This document shows, piece by piece, positions 1-5,970 of a stretch of DNA of 6,617 nucleotides. Origin of the DNA: an uncultured Bacteroidota bacterium (GTDB taxonomy: Bacteria; Bacteroidota; Rhodothermia; Rhodothermales; UBA10348); assembly GCA_937893205.1 (NCBI GenBank), contig CALBJU010000268.1, positions 1-6,617 on the forward strand, in the 5' to 3' direction. Position numbers and translations under genes: made by a program. Each line of letters starts with the position of its first letter. The first letter of the stretch is position 1. A model generated the notes under the pieces. The model was not told the origin of the DNA, ran no database searches, and saw nothing but the letters and a program-made list of their open reading frames with translations.

Positions 1-1450
1 AAGCATGCGCATCATGCTGGATACGATTCGGTCGATATTCCGACTCCGAACCTGCACACTGAATCTGGCACCAGAGCCGATTGCCGCCGGCAAATATGAG
101 GTCTGTCTGCAGTACCACATTAAGAAATGTGATGCGCCCTGCGTCGGCTATCAGACTACGGAGAGCTATGATTCGACGATCAGACAGGTCGAAAAGCTCC
201 TCGACGGAAAAACGGATACGCTGATCAACCTGCTCAAGGACGAGATGCAACTTGTGTCCGACAATATGAATTTTGAAGAGGCAGCCAAGCTTCGAGATCA
301 GGTCAAGGCTCTGGAGAAATACGCCGAGCGCCAGAAGGTAGTCTCGGGTGATCTTGCGGACAGGGACCTCTTTGCTTTATCGGTCGATCGTGAAGCGAAT
401 GCCGCGTGCGGTGTGATCTTCCAGATGCGTGACGGAAAGATTGTCGGGCGTAGACAGATATTTCTGACCCGAATCGGAGAGAGCCCCAGTGAGGAATTGA
501 TGCAGGCGGTCGTCGAGCGGTATTATTCCGAAGCCACGTTTTTTCCCAAAGAATTACTGCTTTCCGTTCCCATGTCGAATTCGGGGCCAGTCCTGGAGTT
601 GCTGGAGCAGAAACAAGGTCAGAAAGTCACCATCCATATTCCTAAACGTGGAGACAAGGCTGGTCTGATTGGAATTGTCGAAAAGAATGCGGAGCTGCTT
701 CTGGAAGAATTTCACATCCAGCGACAAAAAAAGAATGAAGGAAAAGTGCCCCATGCGGTCACAAAGCTTAAATCCGACCTCTCTCTCCCGAAACTCCCCC
801 GCAGAATTGAATGCTTCGATGTGTCCCACCTCGGTGGAACCGACGTGGTCGCCTCTTGCGTCGTCTTCGTTGATGGCATTCCAAAGAAAAGCGAGTACAG
901 GACCTACAAAGTTCGCTCCGTAGGTGGTGGAAGATCGGACGACTTCCAGTCCATGCGAGAGATTGTAGCGAGACGGTACGCCAGGGTGGTGGAAGAAAAC
1001 GGTCCCTGGCCTGATCTCGTAGTGATCGACGGCGGCAAGGGACAGCTGTCTAGCGCAGTTTTTGCTCTTGATGAAGTGGAGGCCTACGGCAAATTTCCAG
1101 TGGTTGGGCTCGCCAAACGATTGGAAGAAGTATTCTTCCCGGGAGACACGGATTCGGTTTTCATTTCCAAAGACAGCGCCTCCCTCCAACTGCTTCAACG
1201 TACCCGAAATGAGGCGCATCGATTTGCGGTCGAGTTTCAGCGAAAACAACGGGCGAAATCAACTCTGCACACAGAGCTGGAAGAAATTGAAGGTATCGGT
1301 CCCAAGACGGCCAAGAAACTGCTCAGACATTTTGGATCGGTAAAACGCGTGAAGGAGGCCTCGCTAGAAGCTCTGGAAGAAGAAGCAGGAGCACATGTCG
1401 CCGGCCTCATCAAGGGACATTTCTCCGCAAAGCCAGTTGACGCGACCTGA
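1..1450 (+). CDS. uvrC: UvrABC excision nuclease subunit C, 5'-truncated by the window edge
   Basis: UvrC makes both incisions around a lesion in nucleotide excision repair, acting in the cytoplasm after UvrA/UvrB load on damaged DNA. The reading frame is open at base 2, and the Met at 5-7 is internal. UvrC is usually about 600-650 aa, so roughly 140-150 N-terminal residues, including the GIY-YIG 3'-incision domain, lie upstream. Numbering from that Met, a cysteine cluster C17, C34, C42, C46 matches the known [4Fe-4S] ligands. The UvrB-binding UVR motif spans about 72-108 (NFEEAAKLRDQV). The RNase H-like 5'-incision domain shows FDVSH (D272, H275), DDFQSM (D312/D313), IDGGKGQ (D342) and NEAHRF (H405). 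A helix-hairpin-helix pair (EGIGPKTAKKLL) ends the protein near 427-470. All expected catalytic residues are present, so the gene looks functional. The stop codon lies in the left arm of a hairpin. Confidence 0.97.
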   Translation, partial: SMRIMLDTIRSIFRLRTCTLNLAPEPIAAGKYEVCLQYHIKKCDAPCVGYQTTESYDSTIRQVEKLLDGKTDTLINLLKDEMQLVSDNMNFEEAAKLRDQVKALEKYAERQKVVSGDLADRDLFALSVDREANAACGVIFQMRDGKIVGRRQIFLTRIGESPSEELMQAVVERYYSEATFFPKELLLSVPMSNSGPVLELLEQKQGQKVTIHIPKRGDKAGLIGIVEKNAELLLEEFHIQRQKKNEGKVPHAVTKLKSDLSLPKLPRRIECFDVSHLGGTDVVASCVVFVDGIPKKSEYRTYKVRSVGGGRSDDFQSMREIVARRYARVVEENGPWPDLVVIDGGKGQLSSAVFALDEVEAYGKFPVVGLAKRLEEVFFPGDTDSVFISKDSASLQLLQRTRNEAHRFAVEFQRKQRAKSTLHTELEEIEGIGPKTAKKLLRHFGSVKRVKEASLEALEEEAGAHVAGLIKGHFSAKPVDAT

Positions 1451-1466
1451 TTGAGATCAGGTCGCG
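1441..1466 (+). terminator. 10-bp perfect hairpin over the uvrC stop codon; possible terminator
   Basis: CGCGACCTGA (1441-1450) and TCAGGTCGCG (1457-1466) are perfect reverse complements around the 6-nt loop TTGAGA. The TGA stop of uvrC is the last three bases of the left arm. The stem is strong and GC-rich and sits at the gene end, as a terminator would. However, it is followed by AAACGCAAC rather than a T run, so it is not a canonical intrinsic terminator. It could instead act as a 3'-end stabilising or processing hairpin. The inverted repeat is seen directly; its function is inferred. Confidence 0.45.
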
Positions 1467-1553
1467 AAACGCAACGCACCGGGCCGCACATATTGCAATT
1501 TCGAGTTCGAATCAGGATGTTTTGCGTCCGACAATGGAGGATCCCAAACACGA

Positions 1554-2240
1554 ATGTCAAATACCTACATCACACCCGAGCTGTTTTCGTTTCTGCGGGA
1601 GCTGAAGATCAACAACGATCGCGACTGGTTCAAGGATAACAAAAAACGCTACGAACAGGTCGTAAAAGAGCCATTACTGGACTTTATCGCTGACTTTGCT
1701 CCGCTTCTTGCCCAGATTAGCCCTCATTTTCGGGCCATCCCGAAAGCGGTCGGTGGCTCTCTGTTCAGAATCTACAGAGATGTCAGGTTTTCGAAAAACA
1801 AGGATCCTTACAAAACCCACTCCGGAATCCACTTCAGACACGAACAGGCTAAGGACGTCCATGCTCCCGGCTACTATCTGCACATCGAGCCCGGAAACGT
1901 ATTCATGGGTCTCGGAATATGGCATCCGGATAACAAGGTCTTGACCCTTCTGCGCTCCGCAATCGTAAATGATCCGGATGGCTGGATCGACGCGAGGGAC
2001 GCCGAAGGATTCGGCGACATCTATCGATTGGAAGGCGCCTCCCTGTCCCGACCTCCGAAGGGCTTCGATCGGGATCACCCCTTGATCGATGATCTTAAAA
2101 GGAAGGATTTCATGGGAGTGGCACGCTTCGATGAGGAAACGGCGCTGCGACCTGACTTCCTCCCTCACCTCGCACAAACATGGGATAAAGGCACACCCTT
2201 GATGAGATTTTTGGCTGATGCACTCGGCGTCCCCTTCTAG
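1554..2240 (+). CDS. DUF2461 / TIGR02453-family protein
   Basis: This 228-aa protein has no signal peptide or membrane segment and is probably cytoplasmic. It is recognised as the DUF2461 (TIGR02453) family by motifs in order: an N-terminal 'NNDRDWFKDNKKRYE' at 20-34, a conserved basic 'FRIYRDVRFSKNKDPYKTH' at 71-89, and 'GYYLHIEPGNVFMGLGIWHP' at 106-125. Length is normal for the family, which runs to about 210-230 aa. The family is widespread in bacteria and has no biochemical function I can name with confidence. ATG 1554 is chosen because no in-frame start lies just upstream. A GGAGG at 1536-1540 sits 13 nt before it, a rather long but usable Shine-Dalgarno spacing. The gene lies 103 bp after uvrC and 113 bp before the peroxiredoxin gene, so it is probably not tightly coupled to either. 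Confidence 0.92.
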   Translation: MSNTYITPELFSFLRELKINNDRDWFKDNKKRYEQVVKEPLLDFIADFAPLLAQISPHFRAIPKAVGGSLFRIYRDVRFSKNKDPYKTHSGIHFRHEQAKDVHAPGYYLHIEPGNVFMGLGIWHPDNKVLTLLRSAIVNDPDGWIDARDAEGFGDIYRLEGASLSRPPKGFDRDHPLIDDLKRKDFMGVARFDEETALRPDFLPHLAQTWDKGTPLMRFLADALGVPF

Positions 2241-2353
2241 ACATCACCGATTCATTGCTTCCTGCCCTCGGTCAAAATGACTGCTCTCCATCTCGAAACA
2301 GCACGAAGCAAATCCGGTTGTAGCTGGACCTTCACCACCCACTGACTCTTCCC

Positions 2354-2836
2354 ATGTCTCAAGACTCAACAATGCCCGAAGTGGGCCAGGCTGCGCCCGA
2401 TTTTACCGGATTGACACAGGATTGCACCGCCATATCCCTCTCTGACTTCAAGAACAAAAAACTGGCGATCTACTTCTATCCTCGCGACAACACCCCTGGT
2501 TGCACAAAACAGGCGTGTAATCTGAGGGATCACTTCGGACTACTGAATGAGGTCGGAATATCCATCATCGGCGTCTCAGATGACTCGGTGAAAAAGCACT
2601 TGGGATTCGCAGAAAAATACGACCTCCCGTTCCCCTTGATTGCGGACACGGATCGAGTAATGATGACCGCATACGGCACGTACGGTCAGAAATATATGTA
2701 CGGCAGGATGTTTATGGGGACCAAGCGTATCACGTTCCTCATCAACGAGGCTGGAATGATCGAAAAGGTCATTAAGAAGCCGAAAACGGGCGATCATACG
2801 GCTGAAATAATGTCGGGCTTTGGTCTGGGGCAATAG
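2354..2836 (+). CDS. bcp: Thioredoxin-dependent thiol peroxidase, BCP/PrxQ-type peroxiredoxin
   Basis: This 160-aa cytoplasmic peroxidase reduces H2O2 and organic hydroperoxides with electrons from thioredoxin. The thioredoxin-fold core begins with 'GQAAPDFTGL' (11-20). The active site 'FYPRDNTPGCTKQACNLRD' (41-59) holds the peroxidatic C50 in the PGCT context with T47, and a resolving C55 five residues later. This C-x4-C spacing is that of two-cysteine BCP/PrxQ enzymes such as E. coli Bcp. R125 in 'GTKRITFLI' (122-130) is the conserved active-site arginine. Length is typical. ATG 2354 gives the full N-terminus; an alternative in-frame ATG at 2372 (Met7) starts nearer the conserved region. 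Neither start has a clear Shine-Dalgarno. The gene stands alone between intergenic gaps of 113 and 238 bp. Confidence 0.95.
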   Translation: MSQDSTMPEVGQAAPDFTGLTQDCTAISLSDFKNKKLAIYFYPRDNTPGCTKQACNLRDHFGLLNEVGISIIGVSDDSVKKHLGFAEKYDLPFPLIADTDRVMMTAYGTYGQKYMYGRMFMGTKRITFLINEAGMIEKVIKKPKTGDHTAEIMSGFGLGQ

Positions 2837-2848
2837 AATTCGAAATCT

Positions 2849-2869
2849 CCAATCAAATGTTTGAGTTGG
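2849..2869 (+). repeat. Imperfect hairpin just after the peroxiredoxin gene
   Basis: CCAATCAAA (2849-2857) can pair with TTTGAGTTGG (2860-2869) with one bulged G at 2865, giving eight or nine pairs closed by a very short loop. It begins 13 nt after the peroxiredoxin stop, so it could help end that transcript. It is AT-rich, has no following T run, and could be chance. Confidence 0.25.
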
Positions 2870-2887
2870 TTGGACGATTGAGGATCG

Positions 2888-2902
2888 ACCTGTAAAACAG
2901 GT
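2888..2902. repeat. 15-bp perfect dyad in the bcp-dnaA gap
   Basis: ACCTGT (2888-2893) and ACAGGT (2897-2902) are perfect reverse complements around AAA. As DNA this is an operator-sized palindrome. As RNA it is a 6-bp stem with a three-base loop. The nearest T run (2927-2934) begins about 24 nt downstream, too far for a canonical terminator. It lies about 30 bp before the first DnaA box. I do not recognise a cognate regulator. Confidence 0.35.
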
Positions 2903-2930
2903 GGGATAATCAAGCCCAAGTATCTCTTTT

Positions 2931-2975
2931 TTTTCCACATTTGTTGTGTTGATAAGAAGTGTCCGGAGTGGATAA
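2931..2975. promoter_or_regulatory. Cluster of three DnaA boxes upstream of dnaA
   Basis: Three 9-mers each differ from the consensus TTATCCACA at one position. They are TTTTCCACA on the plus strand at 2931-2939, TTATCAACA on the minus strand at 2947-2955, and TTATCCACT on the minus strand at 2967-2975. Their centres are 16 and 20 bp apart. They sit directly upstream of the predicted dnaA promoter, with an 8-T run at 2927-2934 beside the first box. DnaA commonly binds such clusters to repress its own gene, and oriC often lies beside dnaA. The sequence supports DnaA binding, but the choice between autoregulation and origin is open. Confidence 0.6.
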
Positions 2976-2992
2976 ATACGACCAATTTAGGC

Positions 2993-3022
2993 TTGCCATA
3001 CCGTGCGTCTCCTGCCTACAAT
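2993..3022 (+). promoter_or_regulatory. Candidate sigma70-type promoter of dnaA
   Basis: TTGCCA (2993-2998) and TACAAT (3017-3022) each match the -35 and -10 consensus hexamers at five of six positions, with an 18-bp spacer. Transcription would start near 3029, giving a leader of roughly 45 nt before ATG 3075. The DnaA-box cluster ends 17 bp upstream of the -35 element, where a bound oligomer could influence RNA polymerase. If the host uses the Bacteroidota -33/-7 promoter type, this consensus may not apply. Confidence 0.45.
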
Positions 3023-3074
3023 AGATGTTAGAATTACTCCCCCACCCACTCGTTTTTAGTACAGTATTTTTTTG

Positions 3075-4610
3075 ATGACGATCCCGCCCGACTTGTTGTG
3101 GCATCAGTGCAAGGAAGACCTCGCTCAAGAGATCCCCTCCCAACAATTTCAAACTTGGATACAGCCCATCACATTGGTATCCAGCTCCCCGACTCAGGGA
3201 GGTTCGCACTTGACGATGGGAATACCTTCAGAATTCCACCGGGATTGGGTCAATAAGGAATATTCAGAGCTAATCCAGCATCAGCTAGATAAGAGAGCCA
3301 GTGAAGGAATTTCGTTCTCGTTTCTGGTCCAGAAGAAGCAGGTAGCGGAACTCGCTCTCGTCCAGACCAAGGACGCCACGGCTGTGTCCTCTGCCCAGGA
3401 TGATGCGTACTCGATACCTGCTGCGTCCAGCCCACCTGCAACGTCGTCCGCGCGTTCAGACATAATGAGCGAGGCTCAATCAGCCCGAAAAAGTGGTCTG
3501 ATGCCCCAAACGAAGGCGGATGATCCTTCGCTGTTTTCGTTCCAACGAGAGACCGTTCCCGGGTCCCTGCCTCCGACGCTCAATCCCAGATACACGTTCG
3601 ATGGCTTCATCGAAGCAGATTGCAATCGGTTGGCCCGCAGCGCCGGTGTGGCTGTCGCCAATCGTCCTGGTGAGACCAGCTTCAACCCATTTCTCATTTA
3701 CGGAAAAGTTGGACTGGGGAAAACGCACCTGGCTCACGCCATTGGAAATCAGATTGTTGCCCTTCAGCCCCGTGCTCAGGTGTTGTACCTGACGAGTGAG
3801 GCATTCACGAACTATTTCGTCTATGCCATCCAGAACAACACCCTTGGAGAGTTCACCCATGCCTTCCGTCAGATTGATGTCTTGATTGTCGATGACATTC
3901 AATTTTTCGGCGGAAAGGAGAAAACCCAGGAGCAGTTTTTCCACCTGTTCAACGACCTGCATCAGAGGGGCAAACAGATTATTCTGTGTGCAGACCGCAG
4001 TCCAGCAGAAATTGCTGGAATTGAAGAGCGCCTTCTATCCCGTTTTCGCTGGGGCCTCTCGGCAGATGTACAGCCGCCGGATCTGGAGACAAGAACCGCC
4101 ATACTTCGAAATCACGCCGCCGGGAGTGGTCTGAATCTTTCCAGCGAAGTGATCGATTACATTGCCTTCAATGTTAAAGACAACATTCGATTGCTTGAGG
4201 GGGCGTTCAACAGGTTGCTCGCGCTACAAAAGATTACGCGTCAGCAGATCGATTTGAATTTTGTTCAGGAAGCTCTGCAGGATTTGATCGATAACAGGAC
4301 ACGCAAGAGCATCTCTGCTTCGCAGATTCGCGACATCGTGGCCGAGTACTTCCACCTGGACCCGGATCTTCTCATTGGCAAGAGCCGGAAACGGCCCATC
4401 GTAGATGCCCGTCAGGTTGCCATGCATTTTTGCAAGCGAATGACACAGCATTCTCTCGAAGCCATTGGAAGGAGATTCGGAGGACGAGATCATTCTACAG
4501 TCATTCATGCCTGCAAGGCAATTCAGGCTCGAATCGATACTGATCCTCGTTTCGTTGAAGACCTCGAACGTATCGATCAGCTTCTGAAAAATCGTGTGCT
4601 GCATTCATAG
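3075..4610 (+). CDS. dnaA: Chromosomal replication initiator protein DnaA
   Basis: DnaA is the AAA+ ATPase that binds DnaA boxes at oriC, melts the origin and loads the helicase. In this 511-aa protein, domain I (about 1-88, with 'FQTWIQPITL' at 25-34) mediates self-association and helicase contacts. Domain II (about 89-168) is a Ser/Ala/Pro/Gln-rich linker. Domain III has Walker A GKVGLGKTH (210-218), Walker B VLIVDDIQFF (269-278), a sensor I region 'ILCADRSP', the arginine-finger box 'ERLLSRFRWGL' (318-328) and sensor II 'NIRLLEGAFNRL' (370-381). Domain IV ends with the DNA-binding signature 'GGRDHSTVIHACKAI' (469-483). ATG 3075 is preferred over the adjacent TTG at 3072. No Shine-Dalgarno precedes it, only a 7-T run. 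The upstream DnaA boxes suggest self-regulation. A VOC gene follows after 20 bp; dnaN, a common neighbour in other phyla, is absent here. Confidence 0.98.
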   Translation: MTIPPDLLWHQCKEDLAQEIPSQQFQTWIQPITLVSSSPTQGGSHLTMGIPSEFHRDWVNKEYSELIQHQLDKRASEGISFSFLVQKKQVAELALVQTKDATAVSSAQDDAYSIPAASSPPATSSARSDIMSEAQSARKSGLMPQTKADDPSLFSFQRETVPGSLPPTLNPRYTFDGFIEADCNRLARSAGVAVANRPGETSFNPFLIYGKVGLGKTHLAHAIGNQIVALQPRAQVLYLTSEAFTNYFVYAIQNNTLGEFTHAFRQIDVLIVDDIQFFGGKEKTQEQFFHLFNDLHQRGKQIILCADRSPAEIAGIEERLLSRFRWGLSADVQPPDLETRTAILRNHAAGSGLNLSSEVIDYIAFNVKDNIRLLEGAFNRLLALQKITRQQIDLNFVQEALQDLIDNRTRKSISASQIRDIVAEYFHLDPDLLIGKSRKRPIVDARQVAMHFCKRMTQHSLEAIGRRFGGRDHSTVIHACKAIQARIDTDPRFVEDLERIDQLLKNRVLHS

Positions 4611-4614
4611 CAGC
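4598..4614 (+). repeat. Small hairpin containing the dnaA stop codon
   Basis: GCTGC (4598-4602) and GCAGC (4610-4614) are reverse complements around a 7-nt loop ATTCATA. The dnaA TAG (4608-4610) spans the loop and the first base of the right arm. It is too short and lacks a T run, so a terminator is unlikely. It lies between dnaA and the VOC gene and could affect translational coupling. This may be coincidental. Confidence 0.25.
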
Positions 4615-4630
4615 GGGCGTAAACCTGGGT

Positions 4631-5017
4631 ATGAGTCAAGAAAAAGCGGCGATCGGAACAGTCGGGTGGTTCGATCTGACGATTGAGAAGGCAGAAGATA
4701 TCAGAGATTTCTACCAATCAGTCGTGGGCTGGAATTCTTCGTCCTTGAGTATGGGCGAGTACGATGACTTCGTCATGTCCGCACCTGAAGCGGGAACGCC
4801 GGTGGCTGGTGTCTGTCACGCCAGGGGAGGAAACACAGGTCTCCCGCCGCAGTGGTTGATGTATGTAAATGTGGCGAACGTTGACGATTCAGCTGCGAAA
4901 TGCGCCGAACTTGGTGGGGAATTAATCACACCCATCAAAAATATGAGTGGACACGGCCGATACTGCGTTATTAAAGATCCTGCGGGCGCCGTAATCGCCC
5001 TTTTCGAGCAGGAATGA
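4631..5017 (+). CDS. VOC-superfamily (glyoxalase / bleomycin-resistance fold) protein
   Basis: This 128-aa soluble protein has the two beta-alpha-beta-beta-beta modules of the vicinal oxygen chelate fold. Module one spans about 8-60 ('VGWFDLTIEKAEDIRDFYQSVVGW', read as 11-18 and 19-34). Module two spans about 73-127 ('WLMYVNVANVDDSAAKCAEL' at 75-94, then 'GRYCVIKDPAGAVIALFEQ' at 109-127). It resembles the COG3324-type glyoxalase-like subgroup. The first-strand position often held by a metal-binding His reads GWFDL here, while the terminal Glu (E126) is kept, so metal use and catalysis are uncertain. The substrate cannot be named. It starts 20 bp after the dnaA stop on the same strand with no obvious terminator or promoter between, so co-transcription with dnaA is likely. 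No clear Shine-Dalgarno precedes ATG 4631. Confidence 0.9.
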   Translation: MSQEKAAIGTVGWFDLTIEKAEDIRDFYQSVVGWNSSSLSMGEYDDFVMSAPEAGTPVAGVCHARGGNTGLPPQWLMYVNVANVDDSAAKCAELGGELITPIKNMSGHGRYCVIKDPAGAVIALFEQE

Positions 5018-5028
5018 CCCATTGGTCA
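5015..5028. terminator. Palindrome carrying both convergent stop codons
   Basis: TGACC (5015-5019) and GGTCA (5024-5028) are reverse complements around CATT. The TGA of the VOC gene begins the left arm, and the minus-strand TGA of the SRPBCC gene (TCA, 5026-5028) ends the right arm. Only 8 bp separate the two genes, so any transcription stop here would serve both directions. The stem is just 5 bp with no T run, so a canonical terminator is doubtful. Confidence 0.3.
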
Positions 5029-5883
5029 GTTAATCCGGGTATACAGGGTTGTCGATTCGGTAAAAATGGATGGGCGTACGCTCGAATCACCAATGGCGCC
5101 TGCTTCAGCATCGAACCGAAGACTGTCCTCACCGATAAACTCGATGATGCCGAACAGCGTGCGATCGGTCAGAGGTCCTGATTTGAACCCCATCAAATCC
5201 AGGGTTTGCGGAGATTGCGTGGCGTCTCGTTCGTAGTACATTCCTTCGAGAGAAAACTGATTCCCACCTGCATCGACGAACCAGTCCATGGTTCCATTGC
5301 CCCGAAAAGTGAAGAGCTGTTCATTACCCATCCCGCTCTTACCCGTCCACTCCCCGACGATCGATGTGGGACTGTCTTCCACAAGCGCTGCCAATCGCCG
5401 GTACTGCTCAGTTTGATCTGAAGCCATGCTGCCTTTCATCAGGGGAAGCAGGGATCGGACGACAAAGTTGGTCGCGCGCACGGTATTTTTCGCTGCAATG
5501 GTCGTCCCGCCAGTGGTCTCGATAAACGAAATCTGAATGTCGATGTCCATGATTTCGTGCGTGAGATGAAATCCGACCACCTGGCTTTCCACGTATAAAA
5601 CGATTTCCTCTTCCAGCACCAACATCTCCCCATCCTCCTCAAATTCAAATCTGTACCGGTTTCCGACAAAATCATCATGCTCGACCAGCGTTTCGGCGGA
5701 TACGAAATTCTGCATCCACTCGCCCATCTGATCGATGTCCATCATCACGGAAAATGCGGTCGCCCTGCTGCGGGAAACGTGAACTGAGGTTTCGTAGGTA
5801 ACCTCCGGATACATCATGCCGATCGAAACAAAAGCGAGGATGCCAACAACAAAAACAATCCCCGTAATAGTGATTTTCCGCAT
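5026..5883 (-). CDS. Membrane-anchored SRPBCC-domain protein with a C-terminal TIGR03067-like/lipocalin-like domain
   Basis: This 285-aa protein starts with a basic MRK and a single hydrophobic segment at about 5-23 ('TITGIVFVVGILAFVSIG'), reading as a signal anchor that exports the rest. Residues about 28-168 look like an SRPBCC (START/polyketide-cyclase-like) domain: 'VHVSRSRATAFSVMMDIDQM' (34-53), 'GNRYRFEF', 'VVGFHLTHE' and a long C-terminal helix to 'YRRLAALVE'. Residues about 174-285 form a second beta-rich domain opening 'IVGEWTG', with 'FTFRGNGTMDWFV', then 'SPQTLDLMGF', 'FGIIEFIGEDSLRF' and 'RPSIF'. This order resembles TIGR03067 and lipocalin-like domains. Ligand and function are unknown. 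ATG 5883 is chosen over ATG 5943 because AAGGGGG (5890-5896) lies 6 nt before it and the anchor then begins the protein. The gene is convergent with the VOC gene and divergent from mreB. Confidence 0.85.
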   Translation of the reverse strand: MRKITITGIVFVVGILAFVSIGMMYPEVTYETSVHVSRSRATAFSVMMDIDQMGEWMQNFVSAETLVEHDDFVGNRYRFEFEEDGEMLVLEEEIVLYVESQVVGFHLTHEIMDIDIQISFIETTGGTTIAAKNTVRATNFVVRSLLPLMKGSMASDQTEQYRRLAALVEDSPTSIVGEWTGKSGMGNEQLFTFRGNGTMDWFVDAGGNQFSLEGMYYERDATQSPQTLDLMGFKSGPLTDRTLFGIIEFIGEDSLRFDAEAGAIGDSSVRPSIFTESTTLYTRIN

Positions 5884-5970
5884 TCCAAACCCCCTTAGTA
5901 CGATTGCCAAATAGAGATCGGTATCGAATAACGTACACTTCAAACGTTGGAATCGAAACCCCTCATACGT

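Noticed and set aside
5..7. ATG at position 5 as the true start of uvrC
   Set aside because: The frame is open upstream to the window edge, and the residues around it align inside UvrC, after the GIY-YIG domain. A start here would remove a required domain.
554..1249. A 231-aa open frame on the minus strand opposite uvrC
   Set aside because: It lies wholly within the strongly conserved UvrC coding sequence, shows no recognisable domain, and reads as a mirror frame of uvrC.
1503..1516. tRNA T-arm-like string with GTTCGAATC
   Set aside because: The bases flanking the loop do not form a T stem on either strand, and no acceptor, D or anticodon arms surround it.
1451..1639. A 62-aa plus-strand frame beginning at the end of uvrC
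   Set aside because: It begins at the base after the uvrC stop, overlaps the DUF2461 start in another frame, and has low-complexity basic content with no domain or ribosome site.
2241..2353. Possible promoter or small gene between DUF2461 and bcp
   Set aside because: I found no hexamer pair with suitable spacing, no strong dyad and no short frame with a ribosome site. A promoter for bcp may exist but cannot be supported from sequence.
3072..3074. TTG immediately before the dnaA ATG as the start codon
   Set aside because: The adjacent ATG at 3075 is the stronger start, and the difference is one residue with no ribosome site favouring TTG.
5884..5943. ATG at 5943 as the start of the SRPBCC protein, adding 20 residues
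   Set aside because: The extra residues are not signal-like and would bury the membrane anchor. AAGGGGG six bases before ATG 5883 supports the shorter form.
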